Source: an uncultured Candidatus Puniceispirillum sp. (GTDB taxonomy: Bacteria > Pseudomonadota > Alphaproteobacteria > Puniceispirillales > Puniceispirillaceae). Taken from it: a stretch of 64,000 nucleotides of DNA. This document shows positions 27,580-36,355 of this stretch, piece after piece (the first letter of the stretch is position 1; every line of letters starts with the position of its first letter). The stretch spans positions 62,001 to 126,000 of the forward strand of contig CAJJBY010000002.1 of the NCBI GenBank assembly GCA_905182545.1. The letters run 5' to 3'. The notes beneath the pieces are model-generated. The model was not told the DNA's origin. It was given only the letters and a program-made list of their open reading frames with translations, and searched no databases. The translations under genes and the position numbers were made by a program.

Positions 27580-27870
27580 CTTTGCTCTCCGCCAATTGGA
27601 TTCAGGCCATTTGCCGCCGCTTGCGCCAAAACAGACAGGGTAAATGTCACAAGCAGACTGTCAAAGTGATAGCGAGATTAGCAGATTTGTCCAGCATGCA
27701 AATGGGCCACACAGCCAATGCCATGCAGCCCATCGCAATCGAGGTTAAAACCTAATTAGAACGGGTTCTTTTCCAATTTGCCTGCCTATTGGGTTCAATC
27801 CAGATCGTACATATCACTTATTTTACATATTGTATGGTTCACACGCATCATCAGCGTTTTGGATCACGCT

Positions 27871-27899
27871 TTGACAGCTTTGGCCGCGCTGCCTAGAGT
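27871..27899 (+). promoter_or_regulatory. Candidate sigma-70-type promoter for the SDR gene
   Basis: TTGACA (27871-27876), a 17-base spacer, then TAGAGT (27894-27899), about 100 bases before the SDR start codon. It is a pattern match only. The rest of the 420-base gap 27580-28000 shows no convincing gene, tRNA or riboswitch. Confidence 0.35.
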
Positions 27900-28000
27900 G
27901 AAACAAGGTCGCTTTGCCACAGGACATCTTGAGCCGGCGAAGCGATCTGAACGGGTTCACTAAACAAGCCTGATATGGCGTTTTTTGATTTGGGTTTGGT

Positions 28001-28744
28001 ATGGCACATTATTTTATCACAGGCGCATCATCGGGCATTGGCGCCGCTTTGGCAGTGCAATTGACCGCTGCCGGCCATCAGGTCAGTGCTGTCGCCCGCC
28101 GCCAGCAGCGCCTTGCCGCTCTATCCAAGCAGCTTGCCGCGTTTCATGGCTATGTTGCTGATGTTGGCGATGCAGAAAGCCTTGCCACCGCCATTGACAA
28201 GGCCAAGGCAAAATCAGGCCCAATCGATGTGGCGATTTTGAATGCCGGCATTTATCAGCCGCAGGATGGCATAAAGATTGATCCGCAAATCTATGCCAAT
28301 CACATGACCATCAATTATCTTGGTGTGGTCAATGCCTTGGCTGGTCTCGTGCCTGATATGGTTCGCGATGGCGAAGGCCATATTGCCATTGTGTCATCAG
28401 TTGCGGGGTGGCGTGGATTGCCGAAATCGGCTGCTTATGGCCCAACCAAGGCAGCATTGATATCACTTGCCGAATCGCTTTATTTTGATCTTGTGCCGCA
28501 TGGCCTTAAAATTCAGGTCATCTGCCCCGGATTTGTCGATAGCGAGGCAACCGCCGTCAATGATTTTGAAATGCCCGATCTAATCAGTGCTGACAGCGCT
28601 GCCAGCGCCATTATCAGCGGCATGCAAGGGCATGATTTTTCGATTAATTTCCCAAAATCCTTTACCCGCAAGATGGGGTTGCTTCGGCTTTTGCCCGACC
28701 GCCTGTTTTTTCGCCTTGTTGGTAAACAAACCGGCGCTTTTTAG
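28001..28744 (+). CDS. SDR family NAD(P)-dependent oxidoreductase
   Basis: A 247-residue classical short-chain dehydrogenase. The cofactor motif TGASSGIGAALA is at residues 7-18, NAG in ILNAGIY near residue 85, and the catalytic S/YxxxK in SAAYGPTKAAL near residue 149. The C terminus has a hydrophobic stretch as in fatty-acyl or lipid-linked SDRs. It runs with the NTF2-like gene and toward cfa. Similar SDR, NTF2-like, Cfa, DUF1365 and FAD-oxidoreductase sets are common in proteobacteria and are linked to modified fatty acids. Confidence 0.88.
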   Translation: MAHYFITGASSGIGAALAVQLTAAGHQVSAVARRQQRLAALSKQLAAFHGYVADVGDAESLATAIDKAKAKSGPIDVAILNAGIYQPQDGIKIDPQIYANHMTINYLGVVNALAGLVPDMVRDGEGHIAIVSSVAGWRGLPKSAAYGPTKAALISLAESLYFDLVPHGLKIQVICPGFVDSEATAVNDFEMPDLISADSAASAIISGMQGHDFSINFPKSFTRKMGLLRLLPDRLFFRLVGKQTGAF

Positions 28745-28773
28745 CGTTGGCGTCATTTCAAAGGACTATAAAA

Positions 28774-29217
28774 ATGCCGCGAAAACCCCACTCTGTTGAT
28801 GCTTATGTTTCAGCTTTCACCGCCCTCACCCCGGAAAATGTTGAAGAACTTTACGATCTTGTGGCTGAAGATGTCCTCTTTAGCGATCCCTTTAATGTCA
28901 TTCATGGCAAAGCTGGTTTTCGGCAGGTTTTCGATCATATGTATGAAACCTGCAACGACCCGAAATTCACCGTCAGTGATGTCGCCCATTCAAAAAGCGC
29001 AAGTTATCTTCGCTGGGATATGACTGGCCGGCTCAAAAACTGGCCGCATACCAATTTGCTGTTTCATGGCATGACCGAGATTCATATCGATACTGATGGA
29101 AAAATCAGCAAACATATCGATCATTGGGATAGTGCCAGTCAATTGCTTCGTTATTTGCCGGTGATTGGCGCGATCATCCGACCTATTCTCAAGCTATTTC
29201 GGCTAAAAACAGCATAA
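28774..29217 (+). CDS. Nuclear transport factor 2 (SnoaL-like) family protein
   Basis: A 147-residue cone-fold protein. The pattern VAEDVLFSDPFNVIHGKAGF and DGKISKHIDHWDSASQLL matches SnoaL-like/NTF2 domains. The C-terminal stretch LPVIGAIIRPILKLFRL is hydrophobic and may touch the membrane. The ATG at 28774 has AAGGAC upstream; an in-frame ATG nine codons earlier lies directly after the SDR stop. Convergent with cfa. Its role is unknown; proteins like it commonly sit beside the Cfa-DUF1365 cluster. Confidence 0.8.
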   Translation: MPRKPHSVDAYVSAFTALTPENVEELYDLVAEDVLFSDPFNVIHGKAGFRQVFDHMYETCNDPKFTVSDVAHSKSASYLRWDMTGRLKNWPHTNLLFHGMTEIHIDTDGKISKHIDHWDSASQLLRYLPVIGAIIRPILKLFRLKTA

Positions 29218-29233
29218 AACAGGTAGAACACTC

Positions 29234-30424
29234 TTATTTATGCATCAAAAGCATCTGTTTGACGTCAATCATGCCAGCGCGGAACCCGCCCTCACAATAG
29301 GCAAGATATAAGTCCCACATGCGTTTGAACCGATGATCAAACTGCTGTTCGCCGAATTGTGGCCATGCGGCGTTAAATCGCTGGCGCCATTGGTCTAGCG
29401 TGCGTGCATAATGGTTGGCATAGCCGCTTTCGCTAACAAGATGCAATCCGGCATCCGCCAAGGGGCGTTCCAGCATTGGCAATGATGGCAACATGCCGCC
29501 CGGAAAAATATAACGCTGGATAAAATCTGGCTGATTGGCATAGGAGTGATAGGCGGCATGGTCGATTGTGATTGATTGAATCACCGCACGCCCACCTTTT
29601 TTCAGCACTTTTGACATGATCGCAAAATAGGTTGGCCAATAATCCTTGCCAACAGCTTCAAACATTTCGATCGAGACAATTTTGTCAAACCGCCCTTCCA
29701 GATCACGATAATCCATCAACCGCAAATCGACCTTATCGCCAAGCCCCGCCTCGTCAAGCATATGGTTGGCAAAGGCAAATTGTTCTTTTGAGATGGTGAT
29801 ACCCGTTACCGTTGCGCCAATTTCGCTTGTGACATATTTGGCAAAGCCGCCCCAGCCACAACCGATTTCCAAAACCTGATCTCCGGGCTGGATATCGGCA
29901 AGCGCGGCAAGCCGCTTGTATTTATTGATTTGCGCCGTGGTCAGATCATCATCATCCGAATCAAAAACCGCCGAAGAATAAGTCATGGTTGGATCAAGCC
30001 ATGCCTGATAGAAATTGTTACCAAGATCATAATGATGCGCGATATTTTTCGCCGACCCGTCCTTGCTGTTGCGCCGCAAATGGTGAAACAGCCGTAGCCC
30101 CCATTTGCGAAGCAAATTCGTCTTTAGCTGTTCTTCAAGATAGGTGTCGTGACGCGCTGCAAGCTCGATTAGTTCAGGAAGCGCATCAGAGCTTACCTGC
30201 CCATCCATAAACGCCTCGCAAAACCCCATTTTACCATCACTTAGAATGCGGCGAACCGCGTCTTTACTGTGAATTTTTAAATCGGCTTTGGGGCCTTTTA
30301 ATGGACCGGAAAACTGATGCTGCTGGCCATCTGGCATGGTCAGAAAAATCTCACCGCATTGAAGATTGCCAAGGATCGCGAACAGCAATTTATCTTGATG
30401 TCGCTGCAAAAAACTAGAAAACAT
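29234..30424 (-). CDS. cfa: Cyclopropane-fatty-acyl-phospholipid synthase family methyltransferase
   Basis: A 396-residue SAM-dependent methyltransferase acting on unsaturated acyl chains of membrane phospholipids. The SAM motif VLEIGCGWGGFAKY is near residue 190; AHHYDLGNNFYQAWLDPTMTYS and SIEMFEAVG are family hallmarks. The last gene of the minus-strand trio FAD oxidoreductase, DUF1365, cfa, with a three-base gap to DUF1365. In such clusters the methylase may make cyclopropane or other methylated fatty acids; which one is not decided by sequence. Confidence 0.92.
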   Translation of the reverse strand: MFSSFLQRHQDKLLFAILGNLQCGEIFLTMPDGQQHQFSGPLKGPKADLKIHSKDAVRRILSDGKMGFCEAFMDGQVSSDALPELIELAARHDTYLEEQLKTNLLRKWGLRLFHHLRRNSKDGSAKNIAHHYDLGNNFYQAWLDPTMTYSSAVFDSDDDDLTTAQINKYKRLAALADIQPGDQVLEIGCGWGGFAKYVTSEIGATVTGITISKEQFAFANHMLDEAGLGDKVDLRLMDYRDLEGRFDKIVSIEMFEAVGKDYWPTYFAIMSKVLKKGGRAVIQSITIDHAAYHSYANQPDFIQRYIFPGGMLPSLPMLERPLADAGLHLVSESGYANHYARTLDQWRQRFNAAWPQFGEQQFDHRFKRMWDLYLAYCEGGFRAGMIDVKQMLLMHK

Positions 30425-30427
30425 TAC

Positions 30428-31228
30428 TTAATTAGCCTTATCAAAATCTTTAGTACGCGACCATTTGGCAGGCGGAACCGGCCTTGGGTAGAACGGTACC
30501 TTTTTCAGCCATAGTTTCAAAGCCTCAAAATGGATTGAAATGATTGGTCTGAAGGGAAATTGCCCAGTTTTCACCAGACTTTGAAAGAGACGACGATTCG
30601 CAAGCCTATGGCGGGTTCCACGTAATGTTGCGGTAAGTGCTGGCCGGTCGTCAATCAAATAGCGCATGACCAGACTAATGGCGCCATCATCCATCCGCAA
30701 ACGCAGCCGGTAGTGGCCTTTCAGCGGGAAAAATGGTGACACATGCAGGATCTTTTCGGCCTCAAGCGTTGCGTGAGTGGGGGTTGGCGCGCCGATATAG
30801 GCATGCATATCACCAAAAGTATTTCGCACTTCATAGATATACAGAATATCGCGCCCTGACGCATCTCCCACCACATAGACCGACAGCGGATTAAACACCG
30901 CCCCCAAAATACGCGGAAAGGTCAAAAGATGCACCGTTTCAACCTTTTTTTCAGGAATGACCTCAGCGGCGATTTGACGCACATAATCACCGAGTTGAAC
31001 TAGCGCGGCTTTGGATTTGAAATTTGGGCCATGATCGGCTTGATGAAACCCAAGTAAATTGAACCGATCGACCGAAAAAAACAGGCTCTGCCGATTTGCC
31101 TCTTGCAAGCCATCAATATCAATCCAGATCGACAAGCCAGACCGGCGCAAAACATGCGATGCCGGATGATGTTCACCGCTATGCCGTGTGTGAACAATAT
31201 CCGAGACAACAAGGTCGCATGCCGACAT
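30428..31228 (-). CDS. DUF1365 family protein
   Basis: A 266-residue protein of the DUF1365 family. Recognisable blocks: HTRHSGEHHPASHVLRRSG-like N terminus, LLTFPRILGAVFNPLSVYV, YEVRNTFGDMHAY and HVSPFFPLKGHYRLR. The chemical function is not established; it is nearly always found with an FAD oxidoreductase and Cfa, hence a role in fatty-acid modification is inferred. The start ATG at 31228 shares one base with the upstream stop (TAATG), so it is translationally coupled. The frame could start 20 codons earlier. Confidence 0.9.
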   Translation of the reverse strand: MSACDLVVSDIVHTRHSGEHHPASHVLRRSGLSIWIDIDGLQEANRQSLFFSVDRFNLLGFHQADHGPNFKSKAALVQLGDYVRQIAAEVIPEKKVETVHLLTFPRILGAVFNPLSVYVVGDASGRDILYIYEVRNTFGDMHAYIGAPTPTHATLEAEKILHVSPFFPLKGHYRLRLRMDDGAISLVMRYLIDDRPALTATLRGTRHRLANRRLFQSLVKTGQFPFRPIISIHFEALKLWLKKVPFYPRPVPPAKWSRTKDFDKAN

Positions 31229-32580
31229 TAGGCGATGCCTTGCATCGGTTCGAATGATTTTGCAAAAGCTGCTACTTTTGTTTCCCATGGGATTTCAACC
31301 CCAAGTGTTTTTGCAATAGCCACCGCTGACTTTAGACCATCTTCGTGAAATCCGAAACCGGTCCATGCACCGGCAAAAAACAAACCATTCTGCCCTTGAA
31401 TTTCAGCAAGACGCGGCTGCATGGCAATTGCCTTGGCGTCAAAAACCGGATGGCGATAGTCAAATTCGCCATGAATCAATGCAGCAGCGGGCATTCGAAC
31501 CGGATTAAGGGTTTCATACAAAGGATAGGCAGGGTCAATTGACTGCAACCGGTTCATCCAATAGGTCAGGCATAGATCGCTTGGGGGGGACGATTCGCCG
31601 TGCCTAGCGTTACCAGCCACCCCATGTGGTGCGGGCGCTGCCGCTTCGGACACATAATTCCACGCGGCCCATGCACCGCGTCGTTTCGGCATAAGCGAAG
31701 CGTCCGAATGCAGCACCGCATGATTGTGCTGAAACCCAAAGGCACCAAGCAGTTCGCGTTCAAGTAGGCTGGCATCATCAATAAGCGCCAAAGATTGATC
31801 GGCATGCGCTGCCATCACAACCTTGTCAAACCACACATCACCTTGACTCTTAAGATTCACCATCACCCCGCCATTCGCCCGCCTAAGGCCAATAATATCG
31901 GTTTCAAGATGAATTCGATCACCAAGCTGTGCCGCAATCCGATTGACATATTCACGCGACCCGCCAGAAACCGTACGCCATTGCGGCCGATCAATAAAAT
32001 TCAATAATTTGTGATTTTCCATAAATCGCATAAATGCCCGCACCGGAAAATCCATCATCGCATTGGATGTGGCTGACCAAATCGCTGCCCCCATCGGCAC
32101 CAAATGATCATCAACAAAGGCGTTTCCATAGCCTTGGCGGGCAACAAATTGACCCAAGGTTTCGCCATCTGGCCCGCTATCCACCTGACGCGCGGCGGTT
32201 TTGTAAAAACGCACAAGATCGGACAGCATCGACCAATAGCGGCCTTTCAGCAGATTTTCCGGCTGCGCCAAAAGCCCCCTGACCGAGCCTTCATATTCCA
32301 TCTGCCCACCGCCAAGCGATACGGAAAACGACATGTCAGTTGCGATATTAGGCACCGATAAATGATCAAAAAGCGCAATTAGATTGGGATAGTTCAGCGG
32401 ATTATAAACGATAAAGCCTGTATCAACCGGCACGGCAACATCGCCAAAAATGGCGTCGACCGTATGGCTATGCCCGCCGAGACGCGCGGCCTTTTCAAAA
32501 AGATGGACATCACCATGCCCTTGCAGAAGAAAAGCTGACGCCAAACCGGAAATACCCGAACCAATAACCGCAATACGCAT
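31228..32580 (-). CDS. FAD-dependent oxidoreductase (amine-oxidase-like)
   Basis: About 450 residues. The dinucleotide-binding motif IAVIGSGISGLASAFLL starts at residue 3, followed by the HSHTVD segment and, near the C terminus, GLFFAGAWTGFGFHEDGL, the FAD-contacting end of this family. The ATG at 32580 is preceded by AGGG. It is the first gene of the trio with DUF1365 and cfa. The substrate may be an acyl chain (desaturation or dehydrogenation), by analogy with other Cfa-linked flavoproteins; this is inference. Confidence 0.9.
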   Translation of the reverse strand: MRIAVIGSGISGLASAFLLQGHGDVHLFEKAARLGGHSHTVDAIFGDVAVPVDTGFIVYNPLNYPNLIALFDHLSVPNIATDMSFSVSLGGGQMEYEGSVRGLLAQPENLLKGRYWSMLSDLVRFYKTAARQVDSGPDGETLGQFVARQGYGNAFVDDHLVPMGAAIWSATSNAMMDFPVRAFMRFMENHKLLNFIDRPQWRTVSGGSREYVNRIAAQLGDRIHLETDIIGLRRANGGVMVNLKSQGDVWFDKVVMAAHADQSLALIDDASLLERELLGAFGFQHNHAVLHSDASLMPKRRGAWAAWNYVSEAAAPAPHGVAGNARHGESSPPSDLCLTYWMNRLQSIDPAYPLYETLNPVRMPAAALIHGEFDYRHPVFDAKAIAMQPRLAEIQGQNGLFFAGAWTGFGFHEDGLKSAVAIAKTLGVEIPWETKVAAFAKSFEPMQGIA

Positions 32581-32723
32581 AAAATTCACCCTGACTATTC
32601 ATTAGCACTATAGTTAGATTTGCTTGGCATTCCATTGCCTTTTTGGCTAGTGATAAAGAAAACAGGGTCAAAATCGCGAATAAGAATGATTTGTCACCCA
32701 GCAATCAAATTTAGGGGAAATCT

Positions 32724-33767
32724 ATGCGCTATAATCAGCTTGGCCGAACCGACATAAAGGTCAGTGCCCTGTGCCTTGGATCCATGACATGGGGAAGCCA
32801 AAACACCGCCCCTGAAGCGCATGCCCAAATTGATATAGCACTTGATCGCGGTATTAATTTCATTGATACGGCTGAAATGTACCCAGTCAACCCGCTTGCC
32901 AAGGAAACACAGGGCGATACCGAACGTATTCTTGGTGAATGGATTGGCGCATCGGGGCGACGGCAAGATATCATTCTGGCCACTAAAGTATCGGGAAAAG
33001 GCTATATGAATGTCCGTGATGGTGCGCCGATTACGCCAGCCAGCATTGATCTTGCACTTGATGCCTCGCTTCGTGCGCTGAAAACCGATTACATTGATCT
33101 TTATCAATTACATTGGCCCAACCGTGGGTCTTATATGTTTCGGCAGAACTGGACCTATGATGCCAGCGGTCAAGATAGTGACGAGGCGCTTGATCATATG
33201 ATCGAGGTTCTTCAGCATCTTGAAAAATGCCGTGATGACGGCAAAATCCGCCATATTGGCCTGTCGAATGAAAGCGCATGGGGAACGATGCGGTGGCTCT
33301 CGATTGCGGCCGCACAAGGCCTGCCCCGTATGGTTAGCGTGCAGAATGAATACAGCCTGCTTTGCCGGCATTTTGATCTTGATATGGCCGAAGTGGCGCA
33401 TCATGAAAAAGTAGGTTTACTGGCATTTTCACCGCTTGCAGCCGGATTATTAACTGGAAAATATCAAGGCGATATCACGCCTGTCGGGTCACGGCGAAGC
33501 CATGTTGCCAATCTTGGCGGGCGTATTTGCGATACGATGTGGCCAGCGCTTGATGCCTATATGAATATTGCGGCCAAACATGATTTAAACCCCGCGCAAA
33601 CGGCGCTGGCATGGGCGATGAGTCGTCCATTTATGACTTCGGCGATTTTTGGCGCAACCAATCTTGACCAGCTTGACGTTGCATTGGGTGCGGCTGATTT
33701 AACGCTTGGCGCGGCGGTGATGGAAGATATTGCCATTGCCTATCGTCAATTCCCGATGCCATTTTGA
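32724..33767 (+). CDS. Aldo/keto reductase
   Basis: A 347-residue AKR superfamily member, Tas-like. The N-terminal LGRTDIKVSALCLGSMTWG, catalytic DTAEMY (Asp and Tyr), lysine in ILATKVSG and histidine in YQLHWPNR are present. The C-terminal NADPH-binding part has SAIFGATNLDQL. The ribosome-binding site AGGGGA lies before the ATG. Divergent from the FAD oxidoreductase. Substrate unknown. Confidence 0.92.
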   Translation: MRYNQLGRTDIKVSALCLGSMTWGSQNTAPEAHAQIDIALDRGINFIDTAEMYPVNPLAKETQGDTERILGEWIGASGRRQDIILATKVSGKGYMNVRDGAPITPASIDLALDASLRALKTDYIDLYQLHWPNRGSYMFRQNWTYDASGQDSDEALDHMIEVLQHLEKCRDDGKIRHIGLSNESAWGTMRWLSIAAAQGLPRMVSVQNEYSLLCRHFDLDMAEVAHHEKVGLLAFSPLAAGLLTGKYQGDITPVGSRRSHVANLGGRICDTMWPALDAYMNIAAKHDLNPAQTALAWAMSRPFMTSAIFGATNLDQLDVALGAADLTLGAAVMEDIAIAYRQFPMPF

Positions 33768-33880
33768 CGTCAAAGCCTGTCAATTTTCGGGAAAACATCT
33801 TGTAGACTGGCCGGTCAGAGACCATTCTAAGTCTTATTTCTAGACAGTCATTGGCATAACTCACTCAAATGGAAACAATC

Positions 33881-34958
33881 ATGGCGAAGAACAGATTAAA
33901 TATTGCAGTTATTCCCGGTGACGGGATTGGTAAGGAAGTCATTCCCGAGGGGCTTCGAGTGCTGCAGGCCGCAATGGAACGATTCGATATCAATCTGAAT
34001 TTTGATCATTTTGATTTCGCCAGCTATGATTACTATGCCAAGCATGGGCAGATGATGCCGGATGATTGGAAAGCGCAAATTGGCAATCATGATGCGATCT
34101 ATTTTGGCGCTGTTGGATGGCCTGACGGCATTCCCGACCATATCTCTTTATGGGGATCGCTAATTCTGTTCCGGCGCGAATTTGATCAATATGTCAGTTT
34201 ACGACCGGTCAAGCTATTGCCTGGCGTGCCGTCACCTTTGGCAAATCGCGGCCCTGGTGATGTCGATATGATGATTGTCCGCGAAAACACCGAGGGTGAA
34301 TATTCATCAATTGGCGGGCGGATGTTCCCCAATACCGACCGCGAATTTGTAACCCAGCAAACCGTTATGACCCGCATTGGTGTTGATCGCGTGTTGAAAT
34401 TCGCCTTTGATCTGGCACAAAGCCGCCCCCGCAAGCATCTGACATCAGCAACCAAATCAAATGGCATTTCGATTACAATGCCCTATTGGGATGAGCGCGT
34501 TGAAGAGGTTGCAAAATCTTACGGTGATGTTAGCTGGGATAAATATCATATCGACATTTTGACCGCCAATTTCGTGCTGCATCCCGATTGGTTTGATGTC
34601 GTCGTGGCATCTAATCTGTTTGGCGATATCTTGTCGGATCTTGGCCCTGCCTGTACCGGAACCATTGGCGTTGCCCCATCGGGCAATATTAACCCCGAGC
34701 GGTTATTCCCGTCGCTTATTTGAGCCAGTTCATGGCTCGGCACCTGATATCGCTGGCAAGGGCATTGCCAATCCGATTGGCCAAATCTGGGCTGGTGCCA
34801 TGATGCTTGAACATCTTGGTTTTGCCGAGGCAGCCAAATGCATCACCAATGCCATCGACACCGCCCTTTTGACATCAGAATTGCGCACCAGCGATCTTGG
34901 CGGCAAAGCCGATACTGTCACTTGCGGCACTGGTATTGCCAAGATTGTTGCTGGATAA
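33881..34958 (+). pseudogene. Tartrate / D-malate dehydrogenase-type isocitrate-isopropylmalate dehydrogenase family, one frameshift
   Basis: The family oxidatively decarboxylates 2R-malate-like substrates with NAD. The first 280 residues contain IPGDGIGKEVIPEGL, YFGAVGWPDGIPDHISLWG, RPVKLLPGVPSP (the TtuC/DmlA-type signature) and RENTEGEYSS. The rest lies in the next frame from about 34717: [22 protein letters not shown] to KIVAG. One extra base between 34711 and 34718 (NPERLFPSL then FEPVHGS) causes the break. Repaired length about 359 residues, normal. ATG 33881 has GGAAAC upstream; 33869 is possible. Sequence error or recent mutation. Confidence 0.85.
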
Positions 34959-34967
34959 ACCAACCTT

Positions 34968-35372
34968 ATGGCTTTTACCTTACACCCCACTCTTGCCAAA
35001 GACAGTATTTTGGCGGCAAAGGTAGGGCCATTGCAGGTAAGGTTGGTTGATGATGCGCGTTTTTTCTGGCTGCTGATCGTGCCGGAAACCACCGCAACCG
35101 AACTTCATGATCTTGATGAAAAAACCTCTGGATCCTTGTGGAAATTGGCGCAGCATCTTGGTCATGCGCTGCAGTCGCATTGCGATTCCGACAAGATTAA
35201 CAGCGCCGCCATTGGCAATATAGTGCCACAATTGCATTTTCACATCGTTGCACGGCATATCGGTGACGCTGCATGGCCGCAACCGATTTGGGGATATGGT
35301 AAGGCCGAACCACTAGCCGACGCAACCAAGGCCGCCCGCATCGAAGCAATTCAAAGCTGGCTTGGCAATTGA
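34968..35372 (+). CDS. HIT family protein
   Basis: A 134-residue histidine-triad protein of the subgroup with the motif QLHFHIVARHIGDAAWPQPIWG (near residue 87). Members bind or hydrolyse nucleotide conjugates; the first triad histidine is in LHFH and the usual HxHxH is partly replaced, as in this subgroup. It starts nine bases after the dehydrogenase stop and overlaps the convergent DUF952 gene by 22 bases. Confidence 0.88.
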   Translation: MAFTLHPTLAKDSILAAKVGPLQVRLVDDARFFWLLIVPETTATELHDLDEKTSGSLWKLAQHLGHALQSHCDSDKINSAAIGNIVPQLHFHIVARHIGDAAWPQPIWGYGKAEPLADATKAARIEAIQSWLGN

Positions 35373-35686
35373 TGCAGCCCGTCACTGCCAAGGGGTAAAG
35401 GGTCAACCGACCGAACCGCCGATAAGGGCAAATCGGCATAAAGATGCGGAAACAAATCGCCACTTCTGGCTGGTTCCCATTGAATATCCAAAAGGCTGGC
35501 ATCAACGGTAATCAGGTGCAGTCCGACGCGTCCAGCAAAATGCAGTCGCAATGTATCAGCCAATTGGTCAGCGGTAGAAAAATGGATAAAGCCATCTTTC
35601 ACATCAATTTCCGCGCCGGTAAACCTGCCTAATTTTTCCGCCGAATCCCACAAATCAGCATCACAAATCTTATAAATATTGCCCAT
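35351..35686 (-). CDS. DUF952 family protein
   Basis: A 111-residue DUF952 protein (ADP-ribosyltransferase-like fold suggested for the family). IYKICDADLW at the N terminus, DGFIHFSTADQLADTL near residue 30, and WEPARSGDLFPHLYADLPL are diagnostic. The ATG at 35686 has GAGGA five bases upstream. Function unknown. Its 3' end overlaps the HIT gene on the opposite strand. Confidence 0.9.
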   Translation of the reverse strand: MGNIYKICDADLWDSAEKLGRFTGAEIDVKDGFIHFSTADQLADTLRLHFAGRVGLHLITVDASLLDIQWEPARSGDLFPHLYADLPLSAVRSVDPLPLGSDGLHQLPSQL

Positions 35687-35828
35687 TTCATTCCTCAAAA
35701 CTTCAATCTAATCTGTTTATTAAACTGCCTATCAAGCCGTAAACATCCATCCGGCAAAAAGCAATCCTCTCGCGAATGCCATGCCCCATCTTGACGGCGC
35801 GACCCAATATCACCATTTTCATTATCTA

Positions 35829-36350
35829 ATGAGTGAAAACCAAACCAAATCACAGCCGCTTGAACGGCTAACTATCTGGCCGCACCGGTCACTTTCGCCA
35901 AAAGGGTTTGCGATTGTAATTGGGGTTCTGGCCGGATTGCTGTTTACCATTGGTTTGGGCTTTTTTCTGGCAGGTGCTTGGCCAGTCATTGGGTTTCTAG
36001 GCTTGGAGCTTCTTGTCGTTTGGGGTGCGTTTAAGCTGAATTACCGCGCTGCAAATGTTCGTGAAACCATTGAAACAACAACAGAAACCTTAACAGTCGA
36101 ACATAAAGACCAACACGGCAATGCAGCCGTGTCGAAATATCCGGTTGGCTGGCTTCGGGTTCAATTAAGCCCGCCAGTCGCCCCCGAACCAGCAGCGCGC
36201 TATCATCAGCGGGTGATCCTGTCCAGCCATGGCGTCGAAACCGAGATTGGCGCCTTTCTGCATCCGATCGAAAAAGCCAAATTACAACGCGAAATCGACG
36301 GCATGCTTAGCCGGTCTAGATTGGCGCGTGACAGGGCAATCGAACCGTAA
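35829..36350 (+). CDS. DUF2244 family membrane protein
   Basis: About 173 residues. PHRSLSPKGFAIVIG near residue 18 followed by two transmembrane helices (about residues 28-70) and LNYRAANVRET is the DUF2244 signature; the C-terminal cytosolic half has WLRVQLSPP and GAFLHPIEK. Family function is unknown, often near cytochrome oxidase or nth genes, but not here. The frame starts 16 codons earlier with another ATG; either start is possible. Confidence 0.85.
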   Translation: MSENQTKSQPLERLTIWPHRSLSPKGFAIVIGVLAGLLFTIGLGFFLAGAWPVIGFLGLELLVVWGAFKLNYRAANVRETIETTTETLTVEHKDQHGNAAVSKYPVGWLRVQLSPPVAPEPAARYHQRVILSSHGVETEIGAFLHPIEKAKLQREIDGMLSRSRLARDRAIEP

Positions 36351-36355
36351 AATTG

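Noticed and set aside
27785-27805. GGGTTCAATCC resembling a tRNA T-arm
   Set aside because: The flanking bases do not pair as a T-stem and no acceptor or anticodon arms are present.
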